Shown one piece after another: positions 26,405 through 34,403 of a DNA stretch of 64,000 nt. The notes under the pieces are model-generated. The model was not told the origin of the DNA and searched no databases. It saw nothing but the letters and a program-made list of their open reading frames with translations. Each line of letters begins with the position of its first letter. Position 1 is the stretch's first letter. Both the position numbers and the translations under genes were made by a program. Origin of the DNA: Amycolatopsis sp. EV170708-02-1 (GTDB lineage: Bacteria; Actinomycetota; Actinomycetes; Mycobacteriales; Pseudonocardiaceae); assembly GCF_022479115.1 (NCBI RefSeq), contig NZ_CP092497.1:8618001-8682000 (forward strand), written 5' to 3'.

Positions 26405-26478
26405 TTGTGCACACCGTTAGGCCAAAAACGTGAAAAGCTGTGGATAACCCTGGGGATGACTCCACTTCCTGTGGACAA
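26405..26478. promoter_or_regulatory. Cluster of three DnaA-box-like 9-mers
   Basis: TTGTGCACA (26405-26413, plus), TTATCCACA (26439-26447, minus strand) and TTGTCCACA (26470-26478, minus strand) lie within 74 bp. The last two match the E. coli and Streptomyces consensus boxes. The rest of the 318-bp gap 26202-26519 holds the triple palindrome and no gene. There is no dnaA or dnaN nearby, so a titration or regulatory site is more likely than an origin. Confidence 0.45.
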
Positions 26479-26519
26479 CTCCCGGTGCGGCCTCCGGAGT
26501 GTGGTATACGCGTGGCCGC

Positions 26520-27818
26520 TCAGAAGAGCAGCTGCGCGACCGTGTAGATGACCAGGCCGGCGAGCGCGCCGACCACCGTGCCGTTGATCCGGATGAACTG
26601 CAGATCCCGGCCGACCTGGAGCTCGATCTTGCGTGAGGTCTCCTCGGCGTCCCAGCGCTCCACCGTGTCGGTGATGATCGTGGTGATCTCCTTGGAGTAG
26701 TGCGTGACGACGTACGCCGCCGCACCCTCCACCCAAGTGTCCACTTTGGACCGGATGTGCTCGTCGGAGACCAGCCGCTCCCCGAGCGTCTCGAGGCCCG
26801 TGCGCACGCGGCGCCGCAGCTCGCTCGACGGGTCCTCGGCGGCGTTGAGCAGCATCTCCTTCGCCGTCGCCCACGCCGAGCCGATCAGCTTCTGCACCTC
26901 GTCGTGCCCCAGCATCTGGGACTTCACCTGCTCGGCGCGCGCCATCACCTCGGGGTCGGTCTGCAGATCCTGGGCGAACTCGCCGAGGAACTTGTCCAGC
27001 GCCAGCCGCATGGGGTGGTTGACGTCGGTCTTCACCGCCCAGACGAACGACAGCACCTCGCCGTAGACCTTGTCCGCGAGCATCTCGTCGACGAATTTCG
27101 GCGACCAGCTCGGCGCCCGGTCCGACACCACGCGCAGCATCGTCGTGTGGTTGTCCCGCACCCATTCGTAGGCGCGGTCGCACATCAGGTCCACCAGCTT
27201 GTGGTGCGCCCCGTCGGCGAACACGCCTTCCAGGATCTTGCCGAGCGGCGGCCCCCACGGCTTGTCCACGATCCGCTTGACCACGGCCTGTTCCATGATC
27301 GCCTGGACGTCCTCGTCGCGGAGCACCTTGACCGCCGCCCGCACGACGGTGGCCAGCTCGGACGTCACGCGTTCGGCGTTGGCGGGCTGCGAGAGCCAGC
27401 CGCCGAGCCGCTTCGAGACCTCGACCCGGCTCAGTTTCTCGCGGACCACGGACTCGGACAGGAAGTTCGAGCCGACGAAGTCACCGAGGCTGCTGCCCAG
27501 CGCGTCCTTCTTGTTCGGGATGATCGCGGTGTGCGGGATCTTGATCCGCAGCGGATGCCGGAACAGCGCCGTCACCGCGAACCAGTCGGCGAGCGCGCCC
27601 ACCATCCCGGCCTCGGCGGCCGCGCGGACGTAGCCGACCCAGGCGGGCCAGCCCGCGGCCTCGGCCCAGCTGGTCAGCAGGAAGATCACCGTCGCGCCGA
27701 GCAGGAACGACAGCGCGACCATCTTCATCTTGCGCAGGCCGCGGCGCTTCTCCTCCTCGGCGGCGGTGCCACCGGGCGGATCGGCTGGGGTCACCTTGGC
27801 GGGCGTCAGTTGCTCCAC
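26520..27818 (-). CDS. DUF445 family membrane-associated protein
   Basis: A 432-residue protein. An N-terminal membrane hairpin (ALSFLLGATVIFLLTSW; YVRAAAEAGMVGALADWFAVTALFRHPL) is followed by a long helical region and a C-terminal membrane helix (IRINGTVVGALAGLVIYTVAQLLF). GALADWFAVTALFRHP and IPHTAIIPNKKDALGSSLGDFVGSNFLS are family signatures. DUF445 proteins (YjiN/YheB) are of unknown function, probably envelope-related. It is divergent from the aminotransferase with 29 bp between starts. Confidence 0.9.
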   Translation of the reverse strand: MEQLTPAKVTPADPPGGTAAEEEKRRGLRKMKMVALSFLLGATVIFLLTSWAEAAGWPAWVGYVRAAAEAGMVGALADWFAVTALFRHPLRIKIPHTAIIPNKKDALGSSLGDFVGSNFLSESVVREKLSRVEVSKRLGGWLSQPANAERVTSELATVVRAAVKVLRDEDVQAIMEQAVVKRIVDKPWGPPLGKILEGVFADGAHHKLVDLMCDRAYEWVRDNHTTMLRVVSDRAPSWSPKFVDEMLADKVYGEVLSFVWAVKTDVNHPMRLALDKFLGEFAQDLQTDPEVMARAEQVKSQMLGHDEVQKLIGSAWATAKEMLLNAAEDPSSELRRRVRTGLETLGERLVSDEHIRSKVDTWVEGAAAYVVTHYSKEITTIITDTVERWDAEETSRKIELQVGRDLQFIRINGTVVGALAGLVIYTVAQLLF

Positions 27819-27847
27819 ACCGCCATTGTCCGTGAGGATGGCTGATC

Positions 27848-29011
27848 GTGCGCGAACCTGTCCTCGTACCCCGCCTCCAGCCCTTCACGTCGACCATCTT
27901 CGCGGAGATGACGGCACTCGCCGTCCGCCACGAAGCCGTCAACCTCGGCCAGGGTTTCCCCGACACCGACGGGCCCGCCGGAATGCTCGACGCCGCCAAG
28001 AACGCGCTGTTCGGGGGTGCGAACCAGTATCCGCCGGGTCCGGGACGGCCCGAGCTGCGCGCGGCGATCGCGCGGCACCGGCTCCGCTACGGCGTCGAGT
28101 ACGACCGCGACACGGAGATCCTGGTCACCGCCGGTGCCACCGAGGCCATCACGGCGTCGCTGATCGCGCTCACGCAGGCGGGTGACGAGGTGATCGTCAT
28201 CGAGCCGTACTACGACTCGTACGCGGCCGCCGTCGCCATGGCGGGTGCGGAGCGGCGTGTCGTCGGCCTGGTGGAACGCGACGGCCGGTTCGCGCTGGAC
28301 GTCGAGGGCCTGCGCGCCGCGGTGACCGGGCGGACCAGGGCGATCCTGATCAACTCGCCGCACAACCCGACCGGCACGGTGTTCACCCGCGCCGAGCTGG
28401 AAGCCGTCGCCGCGCTCTGCGTGGAGCACGACCTGATCGCGATCACCGACGAGGTGTACGAGCATCTGGTGTTCGACGACGCCGAGCATGTCCCGCTGGC
28501 GACCTTCCCCGGGATGCGCGACCGCACCGTGTCGATCTCCAGCGCGGGCAAGACGTTCAACTGCACCGGCTGGAAGATCGGCTGGGTCTGCGCGAGCCCC
28601 GAACTGGTCGCGGCGGTGAAAGCGGCGAAGCAGTTCATCACCTTCGTCTCGGGCGGCCCGTTCCAGCCCGCCGTCGCCCACGCGCTGGACCACGAACTGC
28701 CGTGGGCCGAGGAGCTGCGCACGAGCCTTCAGGGCAAGCGGGACCGGCTCGCGGCCGGCCTCGCGGAGGCGGGCTTCGCCGTCCGGCCGACCGCCGGGAC
28801 GTACTTCGTCTGCGTCGACGTCCGCCCGCTCGGCTTCGACGACGCCGCGGAGCTGGCCTGGGAGCTCCCCGAACGGGTGGGGGTGGCGGCCGTGCCCGTA
28901 AAGGTGTTCACCGATCACCCGGAAGAGTGGAAACACCTTCTGCGCTTCGCGTTCTGCAAACGCAACGAGGTCATCGACGAAGCGGTCACCCGATTGCGCA
29001 AACTGCGGTGA
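27848..29011 (+). CDS. Class I/II PLP-dependent aminotransferase (DapC-like)
   Basis: A 387-residue aminotransferase with a GTG start. FAEMTALAVRHEAVNLGQGFPD, NSPHNPTGTVF, ITDEVYEHLVFDD, the PLP lysine in SSAGKTFNCTGWKIGW, and the terminal Arg in HLLRFAFCKR are all present. From memory it resembles Rv0858c (annotated DapC, N-succinyldiaminopimelate aminotransferase), but methionine or kynurenine aminotransferases share these motifs. The substrate is therefore tentative. Confidence 0.9.
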   Translation: MREPVLVPRLQPFTSTIFAEMTALAVRHEAVNLGQGFPDTDGPAGMLDAAKNALFGGANQYPPGPGRPELRAAIARHRLRYGVEYDRDTEILVTAGATEAITASLIALTQAGDEVIVIEPYYDSYAAAVAMAGAERRVVGLVERDGRFALDVEGLRAAVTGRTRAILINSPHNPTGTVFTRAELEAVAALCVEHDLIAITDEVYEHLVFDDAEHVPLATFPGMRDRTVSISSAGKTFNCTGWKIGWVCASPELVAAVKAAKQFITFVSGGPFQPAVAHALDHELPWAEELRTSLQGKRDRLAAGLAEAGFAVRPTAGTYFVCVDVRPLGFDDAAELAWELPERVGVAAVPVKVFTDHPEEWKHLLRFAFCKRNEVIDEAVTRLRKLR

Positions 29012-29023
29012 CCCGTCCGATGT

Positions 29024-29497
29024 TCACGCCCAGCCGCCCTTTTCGAGTAGCCGTCCGAGCCGGTCCAAACACCGTCTTCGGAGCCTGCCGACACTGGCCG
29101 GACTGACGCCCAGCTCCTCCGCGATCTGGGCGTAGGACAGCTCCGGCCGGTACGCGAGGAGCCGCACCAGCCTCCGCTGCGAGTCCGGCAGGCGATCGAC
29201 CGCCGCCCAGAGCGCGCGGTCCCGTTCGACACGGACGATTTCGGCCTCCGGGGTCGTCTCCGTACCGGGCAGCGGACGCGGCGTTTCGCGCCTGTTCCTG
29301 GTGATCATCCGAAGCGCGCGCCGCCGCGCCGTGGTGGTCAGCCAAGCTCCAAGCTTCGCTTCGTCGCGTAGCGCGCCGGGCACGCGAAGCAGTTCCAGCC
29401 AGGCGTCCTGGCAGATGTCCTTGGCGTCGGCTTCGCTCAGCCGGTAGGTCTTCAGCACCTTGAGCACCGCCGCCGACACCGCGTTCACGTCCCACAT
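29024..29497 (-). CDS. Sigma-70 family RNA polymerase sigma factor (ECF-like)
   Basis: A 157-residue sigma factor with region 2 (LKTYRLSEADAKDICQDAWLELLRVPGALRDEAKLGAWLTTTARRRALR) and region 4 (LPDSQRRLVRLLAYRPELSYAQIAEELGVSPASVGRLRRRCLDRL). Length is normal for ECF factors. No anti-sigma gene is adjacent. The divergent gene 350 bp away encodes a secreted protein and may be a target. Convergent with the aminotransferase, 12 bp between stops. Confidence 0.9.
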   Translation of the reverse strand: MWDVNAVSAAVLKVLKTYRLSEADAKDICQDAWLELLRVPGALRDEAKLGAWLTTTARRRALRMITRNRRETPRPLPGTETTPEAEIVRVERDRALWAAVDRLPDSQRRLVRLLAYRPELSYAQIAEELGVSPASVGRLRRRCLDRLGRLLEKGGWA

Positions 29498-29850
29498 CCC
29501 GGACCTTCCCCTCCCGGCGGCTTGCGGCCGCCACGCCGATCACCGAACGCGACTTCGACGGCACGCACCGCAGCAAGGATCCGGAAAAGGTCAGGTCACC
29601 GAGGATTTGAGTAGTTCCACCCGTCCCCGGATGGCCGCCGGGCACATACCGAGAGTGATCAACTTCGGTACTCCAGGCACCGGAGCCGGTTGCGTCGTTC
29701 CGCCTAACGGGCTGGATCGTTGGCGGCTGAGGTGAAACACTCCCCTCCGGTGCTAAAACTGGTGCAGCCCCGGGGGAACTGCGACCTGACCGGAAGAGAC
29801 CCCAAGAAAGATCGAACTCACGCGGAAAACGTGGGTTTCAGGCGCGGACG
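29498..29850. other. Intergenic region between sigma factor and secreted protein
   Basis: About 350 bp with no credible gene on either strand. It must contain the promoters of the two divergent genes and gives a long leader (over 100 nt) for the plus-strand gene. I could not match it to a known riboswitch by eye. Confidence 0.4.
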
Positions 29851-30930
29851 GTGGTGATTGCTGTGAGTGGTCCGGCAGTCGTGCGCCGTCACGCCCCCAC
29901 CTCTTGGAAGACCGGCACGCGAATTCTTTTCGCGGGCGGGCTCGCGCTCACCGGCTGGCTCCTCGGCGCCGTTTTGAGCACCCCGGCTTCGGCCGACGAA
30001 CAGCCCCCCGTGACGCCGGAGACTTCCGTGGTGCAGCCCGCGGACGAAGCCGGAACCGGGAAAACGACTACTCCGAACGAGTCCACTTCGGACTCCAGCG
30101 CGACCGAGACCACGAAACCCGCCGAGCCCACCGAAACCTCGAAAGAACCCGAGGCCGCTAAGGCCACTGTGGAGAACGAAGCGGTTTCGAGCACGAGTTC
30201 CGTCGAGAAAACCGCTTCTCCGGAACCGGAAACGCAAACCGCGAAGCCGCAGGCGTCCAACGGTTTGCTGGGCGGCCTCATCGGTGGCGTGCTGAACGTG
30301 GTCACGACCACGGTCGGCGGCGTCGTCGAAACCGTCGGCGGGGTCGTCGGTGTCGTCGACAGAATCGGCGACCAGGTCGTCACGCCGATCATCACGCCGA
30401 ATCCCTGCTGCACCGGCGGTCCGGCGATCCTGCCGGGCACCGGCGACATGCTCGACCCCGTCTTCGGCGGCGGCTCCGGCGAGTCGGCGGGCGGCTCGGT
30501 CACCATCGCCGTCCCGGCGAAGGCCGTCACGCCGCCCGCGCCCGCCACGCCGGACCCGCGTCCGCTCGTCCCCGCCGAGAAACCCGTTCCGGTCGCGGCG
30601 AGCCAGAACCACCGCGTCACGCTGCCCGTCCGGGTCGAGCACGACGCCAAGCCCGCTCCGGCCGCACCCGCCGAGTCCGACACGCACGCGTCCCCGGACG
30701 GCGGCGGCTCGGGCGGCGGCGGTGGCCTGCCGAGCGCACCGGTGGCCCCGGTCGCGCCCACGACGACCGTCCAGCCCGGACACGACAACACCGGCGGCGG
30801 CCGCGGGCCGCTCGCCGTGCTCGACTCCGGAATCCCCGCCACGCAGCTGAAGCTCCTCGGGACCGGCTGCGACCACGAAGGCGAGCGCACCGGCCGGGAA
30901 GCCGCGCTTCCCGCCACCTCCCCCGACTGA
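29851..30930 (+). CDS. Secreted Pro/Thr/Glu-rich protein of unknown function
   Basis: A 359-residue protein, GTG start. Signal peptide: TGTRILFAGGLALTGWLLGAVLSTPASAD, cleavage after ASA. The mature region starts with a Thr/Glu/Ser-rich stretch (about 50-130), then a hydrophobic Gly/Val segment (GLLGGLIGGVLNVVTTTVGGVVETVGG), a CC pair in TPNPCCTGGPAI, and Pro/Ala/Gly-rich linkers to the end. No catalytic motif, LPXTG-membrane anchor or lipobox is seen. It may be a developmental surface protein; the Gly/Val segment loosely recalls chaplin-like hydrophobic blocks. A 530-codon antisense frame is judged spurious. Confidence 0.7.
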   Translation: MVIAVSGPAVVRRHAPTSWKTGTRILFAGGLALTGWLLGAVLSTPASADEQPPVTPETSVVQPADEAGTGKTTTPNESTSDSSATETTKPAEPTETSKEPEAAKATVENEAVSSTSSVEKTASPEPETQTAKPQASNGLLGGLIGGVLNVVTTTVGGVVETVGGVVGVVDRIGDQVVTPIITPNPCCTGGPAILPGTGDMLDPVFGGGSGESAGGSVTIAVPAKAVTPPAPATPDPRPLVPAEKPVPVAASQNHRVTLPVRVEHDAKPAPAAPAESDTHASPDGGGSGGGGGLPSAPVAPVAPTTTVQPGHDNTGGGRGPLAVLDSGIPATQLKLLGTGCDHEGERTGREAALPATSPD

Positions 30931-31444
30931 CCTGACCGGGTCGCCGGGGAGAACCACGTCCAAACCAAGATCAACTTCTGGTTTCGACGGCTGCTGAATC
31001 CTCTGGCACAAGCCGTTTTCGCCTGCCCCTTTTTTCAGGCAACCCACTGTCTTTCCGAACGGCCGACCGCGCCCGGCCGGTTCGGATCCCGGCCCCGGCG
31101 CCGCGCTGCCCCTGCGGCGCCGGGACCAGCACCGGGTGGACTCCGGGGGCTTCTGCTCACCGCGCCGAGCAGGAGCCGGCCAAGCTCGAAGTCCGCCTGA
31201 ACCGCGGGCGGTTCCCGGCACGTCGAGGGGCTGTGCCGGGTAACCGCCGCGGTGCCCGTCCCGAGGTTTCGGCCTCGGGACGGGCCGGATAGCCGGTGCG
31301 CTGGTCGTGCGGCGCCGATGCCCTCCCTGGAGCATCGGCCGCCCCGCCGGCGCACCGGCTATTTCCGTTCCCGGCCCGCGTTTCGTCCTCTGGATGCGGT
31401 ACTTGCACACGCAACTACCGCATCCAGAGGACGAAACGCGGGGG
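30931..31444. other. Highly structured convergent intergenic region
   Basis: This 514-bp gap contains several perfect dyads: CCCGGCGCCGC/GCGGCGCCGGG (31094-31104/31114-31124), GCCCGTCCCGAGG with its 13-nt partner (31254-31266/31273-31285), ATAGCCGGTGCGC/GCGCACCGGCTAT (31289-31301/31350-31362) enclosing GCCGATGC/GCATCGGC, and a 27-bp hairpin at 31375. No credible coding frame. Could be a double terminator zone or a structured non-coding RNA. Confidence 0.55.
31375..31442. terminator. 27-bp-arm hairpin after the MocR gene
   Basis: Arms 31375-31401 and 31416-31442 pair perfectly; the left arm begins CCCGCGTTTCGTCCTCTGGA. The 14-nt loop has an inner TTGC/GCAA pair. It begins 2 nt after the minus-strand MocR stop, so it would end that transcript, and could also stop transcription from the plus strand. 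Confidence 0.7.
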
Positions 31445-32899
31445 TCAGGTGACCTGGACGGCGACCGGGGCGGCGACGGCAGGGGTCGCGGCCACCGAAG
31501 CCGCCGCCACGCCCAGCCGTCGCACGGCCTCGAAGAGCGTCTCGGCCGGAAGCGCGTACGGCAGCCTCAGCCAGCGCTCCAGTCCACCGTGGACACCGAA
31601 CCGCGAGCCCGGCGCCACCTGCACCCCGTGCCCCGCCGCCGCGACGGCCAGCCGCGTGCTCATCGGCTCCGGCAGACGGCACCACAGCGATAGCCCGCCG
31701 GGCGGGACGGTGAACGTCCACTCCGGGCAGTACCAGTTGAGCGCCCCGGTCATCGCGTCGCGCAGGGCCAGCGCCTCCTGGCGGCGGTGCGCCAGCGCGG
31801 CCCCGCCGTCGTCGAGCAGCTCCGCGAGGACGAGCTGCTCGAACACCGGCGACCCCAGGTCGACGGCGAACCGAGCGGCGATGAGCCGCCCGATGACATC
31901 CTCGGAGGCGCGGATCCAGCCGAGCCGCAGGCCCGCCCAATGCGATTTGGACGCCGAGCCGATCGTGATGCCGAGATCGCCCAGGAACGCGCCCAGCGGC
32001 GGTGGCCCGTCCACCGGATCGCCTTCGAGGTCCAGCTCGACCAGCGTCTCGTCGATGATCGCCGGTGTCCGAGCGCGGTTCAGCGCGGCCGCGAGCCGCT
32101 CCCGGCCCGCGGCGTCCATGCGCAGGCCGGTCGGGTTCTGGAAGTCCGCGACGAAGTACGCGAGCCTCGGCGCGGACTGGCGCAGCGCGGCTTCGATCCC
32201 GACGACGTCCCATCCGGTGACCGGATCCAACGGCACCGGCACCCCGATCGCGTGCGCGGCGCCGATGGCCTCCAGCGAATTCGGGTACGTCGGCTGCTCG
32301 ACCAGGACACGGTCGCCTGGCCCGGCCAGCATGCGCAGGACCTGCACGAACGCGTGATGCGCGCCGTTGGTGACCATCACCTGGTCGGCGTTGGTCGGCA
32401 GGCCGCGTTCGGTGTAGCGGCGGGCGATCCGCTCGCGCAGGATCCGCAGGCCGCGTACCTGGTAGCCGGTCTCGCCGAGGTGGTCCACCAGCGCCTTCCG
32501 CGCGGCGTCCACGGCCGGGACCAGGCCGGCGACGGCGGGCGGGCAGGCCTGGGCGAGGTCGATGAGGTCCTCGCCGGTCGGCAGGATCGCGCTCCGGCCC
32601 CGGCCGCCGGGGGCCGCGATCCACGAGCCCGCCCCTCGACGGCTGGCGACCAGGCCGTCGGCACGCAGTTTGTCCAGCGCGGCGCCGATCAGCGTGCGGC
32701 TGACGTCCAGCGCTTCGGCGAGCTCCCGTTCGGCGGGCAGTTTCGTGCCGAGCGGCAGCCTGCCGTCGAGGACCAGCAGCTCGACGGCGGCCGCCAGATC
32801 CGCGGCACCGTGTCGAGAACCACTCTGCCGCCAACTCCCCAGCAAAAGGGCCAATTTCGTCCCTGAAACGCGTCCAGTCAGCGGGATCAGCGGCTCCAT
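31445..32899 (-). CDS. MocR-family (GntR-aminotransferase fusion) regulator, YczR type
   Basis: A 484-residue regulator. ATG at 32899. The N-terminal GntR winged helix (about 20-85: AVELLVLDGRLPLGTKLPAERELAEALDVSRTLIGAALDKLRADGLV) is joined to a fold-type I aminotransferase domain with NPTG in FVADFQNPTGLRM and the PLP lysine in GSASKSHWAGLRLGWI. It is divergent from yczE, a known pairing (YczR-YczE) in MocR biology. A dyad lies between the genes. Effector is probably PLP or a PLP-derived adduct. Confidence 0.92.
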   Translation of the reverse strand: MEPLIPLTGRVSGTKLALLLGSWRQSGSRHGAADLAAAVELLVLDGRLPLGTKLPAERELAEALDVSRTLIGAALDKLRADGLVASRRGAGSWIAAPGGRGRSAILPTGEDLIDLAQACPPAVAGLVPAVDAARKALVDHLGETGYQVRGLRILRERIARRYTERGLPTNADQVMVTNGAHHAFVQVLRMLAGPGDRVLVEQPTYPNSLEAIGAAHAIGVPVPLDPVTGWDVVGIEAALRQSAPRLAYFVADFQNPTGLRMDAAGRERLAAALNRARTPAIIDETLVELDLEGDPVDGPPPLGAFLGDLGITIGSASKSHWAGLRLGWIRASEDVIGRLIAARFAVDLGSPVFEQLVLAELLDDGGAALAHRRQEALALRDAMTGALNWYCPEWTFTVPPGGLSLWCRLPEPMSTRLAVAAAGHGVQVAPGSRFGVHGGLERWLRLPYALPAETLFEAVRRLGVAAASVAATPAVAAPVAVQVT

Positions 32900-32901
32900 A
32901 A

Positions 32902-32923
32902 GGCCAATTGTTCCAGATTGGCC
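32902..32923. promoter_or_regulatory. Candidate MocR operator between mocR and yczE
   Basis: GGCCAAT (32902-32908) and ATTGGCC (32917-32923) form a perfect 7-bp inverted repeat with 8 bp between. It sits 3 nt upstream of the MocR start and 38 bp upstream of the yczE start. MocR proteins usually bind two spaced sites. Confidence 0.5.
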
Positions 32924-32960
32924 ATGGTCAAGATAGCCACTTACCCCCGATGGTGCACTC

Positions 32961-33593
32961 GTGGCACTCAAACTCGACCTCAAGCCTGTCGTCATCTCCC
33001 AGGACACCACCCGCCGTTCGATCCAGCTCGTCGGCGGGCTCGCCCTCTACGGCGGCAGCATGGCCATGCTGACCAGGTCGGGACTCGGCCTCGACCCGTG
33101 GGACGTGCTCCACGAAGGCCTGATGAAGATCACCGGTCTCTCGTTCGGCACGGTCACCGCGATCGCGTCGGTCCTCGTACTCCTGCTGTGGATCCCGCTG
33201 CGGCAGCGGCCCGGGATCGGGACCGCGGCCAACGTCGTGGTCATCTCGCTCACCGTCGACCTCGTGCGGATCTTCCTGCCCGAGCAGGACGTGCTCGGCT
33301 GGCAGATCTTCAACCTGGTCGCCGGCGTGGTGCTCAACGGCCTCGCCGCCGCGATCTACGTCGGCGCGCGGCTCGGCCCCGGCCCCCGCGACGGGCTGAT
33401 GACCGGACTCTCGGCGCGGACCGGCAAGTCGATCCGCCTCGTCCGGACCCTCATCGAGATCACCGTGCTGGCCGCGGGCTGGCTGCTCGGCGGCACGGTC
33501 GGCGTCGGCACGGTCCTGTACGCGCTCGCCATCGGCCCGCTGACGCAGGCCTTCCTGCCTTATGTCGTCTGGCGGGAGCGCGCTCGCCCGTGA
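32961..33593 (+). CDS. yczE: YczE-like membrane protein
   Basis: A 210-residue membrane protein with five to six helices, GTG start. QLVGGLALYGGSMAMLTRSGLGLDPWDVLHEGL is the family signature (G-x-G-LDPWDV), and ARLGPGPRDGLMTGLSARTGKSIRLVRTLIEI the second. In Bacillus yczE lies next to yczR, and the same divergent layout occurs here. The function is probably transport of a small molecule (perhaps a vitamin-B6-related or peptide compound), unproven. Confidence 0.88.
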   Translation: MALKLDLKPVVISQDTTRRSIQLVGGLALYGGSMAMLTRSGLGLDPWDVLHEGLMKITGLSFGTVTAIASVLVLLLWIPLRQRPGIGTAANVVVISLTVDLVRIFLPEQDVLGWQIFNLVAGVVLNGLAAAIYVGARLGPGPRDGLMTGLSARTGKSIRLVRTLIEITVLAAGWLLGGTVGVGTVLYALAIGPLTQAFLPYVVWRERARP

Positions 33594-33627
33594 TCGGCAA
33601 GGACCGCCGGTGCGCGGTCGGCGGCTT

Positions 33628-33861
33628 CGCGTGACTGGATGGACGACACCCGTGACGGGATGGACGACATACGTGATTGGGCGGACGGCTCGCGTCGTTG
33701 CCCCGGCCGCGAGCGTGTCGTCCATCCCGTCACGCGTGTCGTCCGTCGGATCACGCGTGTCGTCCACCAGGTCACGCGTAATCGCGGGGCACATCTCGTG
33801 CTCGGAGGCGTAACTCGCGTGCTTGAAGACCGCACTCGCGTGCTCGGAGGCGTAACTCGCG
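33628..33861. repeat. 21-bp periodic repeat array with central inversion
   Basis: Seven units from 33716 have 21-nt pitch (one is 20 nt). Units 1-3 begin TGTCGTCC and end TCACGCG; units 5-7 begin TGCT and end ACTCGCG, and units 5 and 7 are identical. Units to the left (33628-33690) are the reverse complement of unit 1: the unit at 33628-33648 matches it at 20 of 21 positions and that at 33649-33669 at 19 of 21. It fills the gap between convergent genes. Confidence 0.75.
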
Positions 33862-33875
33862 TGTGCGGGGGTTGA

Positions 33876-34403
33876 TCAGCTGGCTTCCCGCTGCTCCAGC
33901 AGGCGCCGGACGGCGAGGTAGTCGATGCCCCGCTGCGCGAGCACGTCGGCGGCCGCGCCGGGAACGCCCGTCAGCGCGAGCAGGAGGTGCTCTCCTTCGA
34001 TGCGCTTGCTGCCGACATCGATGGCTTCGCGCAGGCTCTTTTCAAGCACCTTCTTCGCCTCCGGCGTGAACGGCCGATGGCCGCGTCCGGTGCGCCGCCC
34101 ACCGGTCAGCGCGCCGGGGCCGTGGGTCTGCTCGACCCGCTCGACGATGTGCTCGACGTCGATGCCGAACCCGCTCAGGGCTTCGACGTCGGCGTCGCTC
34201 ATCCCGCCCCGGCGGCGGACGCGCCGGAGGTCGTCGGCCAGTTCGTCCGCCGGGCACCCCAGGGCGGCGAGGACGCCGGTGTGCCGGGAGAGGGACGTCA
34301 GCAGATGCAGCGGATCGACGTTCCCGGACGCCTCGTCAGACGCGACGCGCTGAGCCCCGACGACCGTTTCGCGCAGTTCGGGCGTGAAGCGTTCGAACAT
34401 CAA
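33876..34403 (-). CDS. Clp N-terminal domain protein (stand-alone Clp_N)
   Basis: A 175-residue protein consisting of two ClpA/ClpC-type N-domain repeats without AAA modules. Repeat 1 is MMFERFTPELRETVVGAQRVASDEASGNVDPLHLLTSL; repeat 2 is FTPEAKKVLEKSLREAIDVGSKRIEGEHLLLALTGVPG. In ClpC these domains bind adaptors, substrates or phosphoarginine. The gene overlaps by 4 nt (ATGA) the preceding small HTH gene. A fused version of the same two domains is encoded at 50482-51204, which implies that these two proteins work together. Likely stress-linked regulator. Confidence 0.9.
   Translation of the reverse strand: MMFERFTPELRETVVGAQRVASDEASGNVDPLHLLTSLSRHTGVLAALGCPADELADDLRRVRRRGGMSDADVEALSGFGIDVEHIVERVEQTHGPGALTGGRRTGRGHRPFTPEAKKVLEKSLREAIDVGSKRIEGEHLLLALTGVPGAAADVLAQRGIDYLAVRRLLEQREAS

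Noticed and set aside
26405..26478. Chromosomal replication origin
   Set aside because: Only three DnaA-like boxes, and no dnaA, dnaN, parA/B, gidB or rpmH in the window. Considered a titration or regulatory site instead.
29640..29850. Riboswitch (for example c-di-AMP ydaO type) in the leader of the secreted protein
   Set aside because: I could not align the conserved ydaO elements or a consistent pairing scheme; composition alone is not evidence.
33628..33861. CRISPR array
   Set aside because: Units abut with no unique spacers, orientation flips in the middle, and no cas gene is present.
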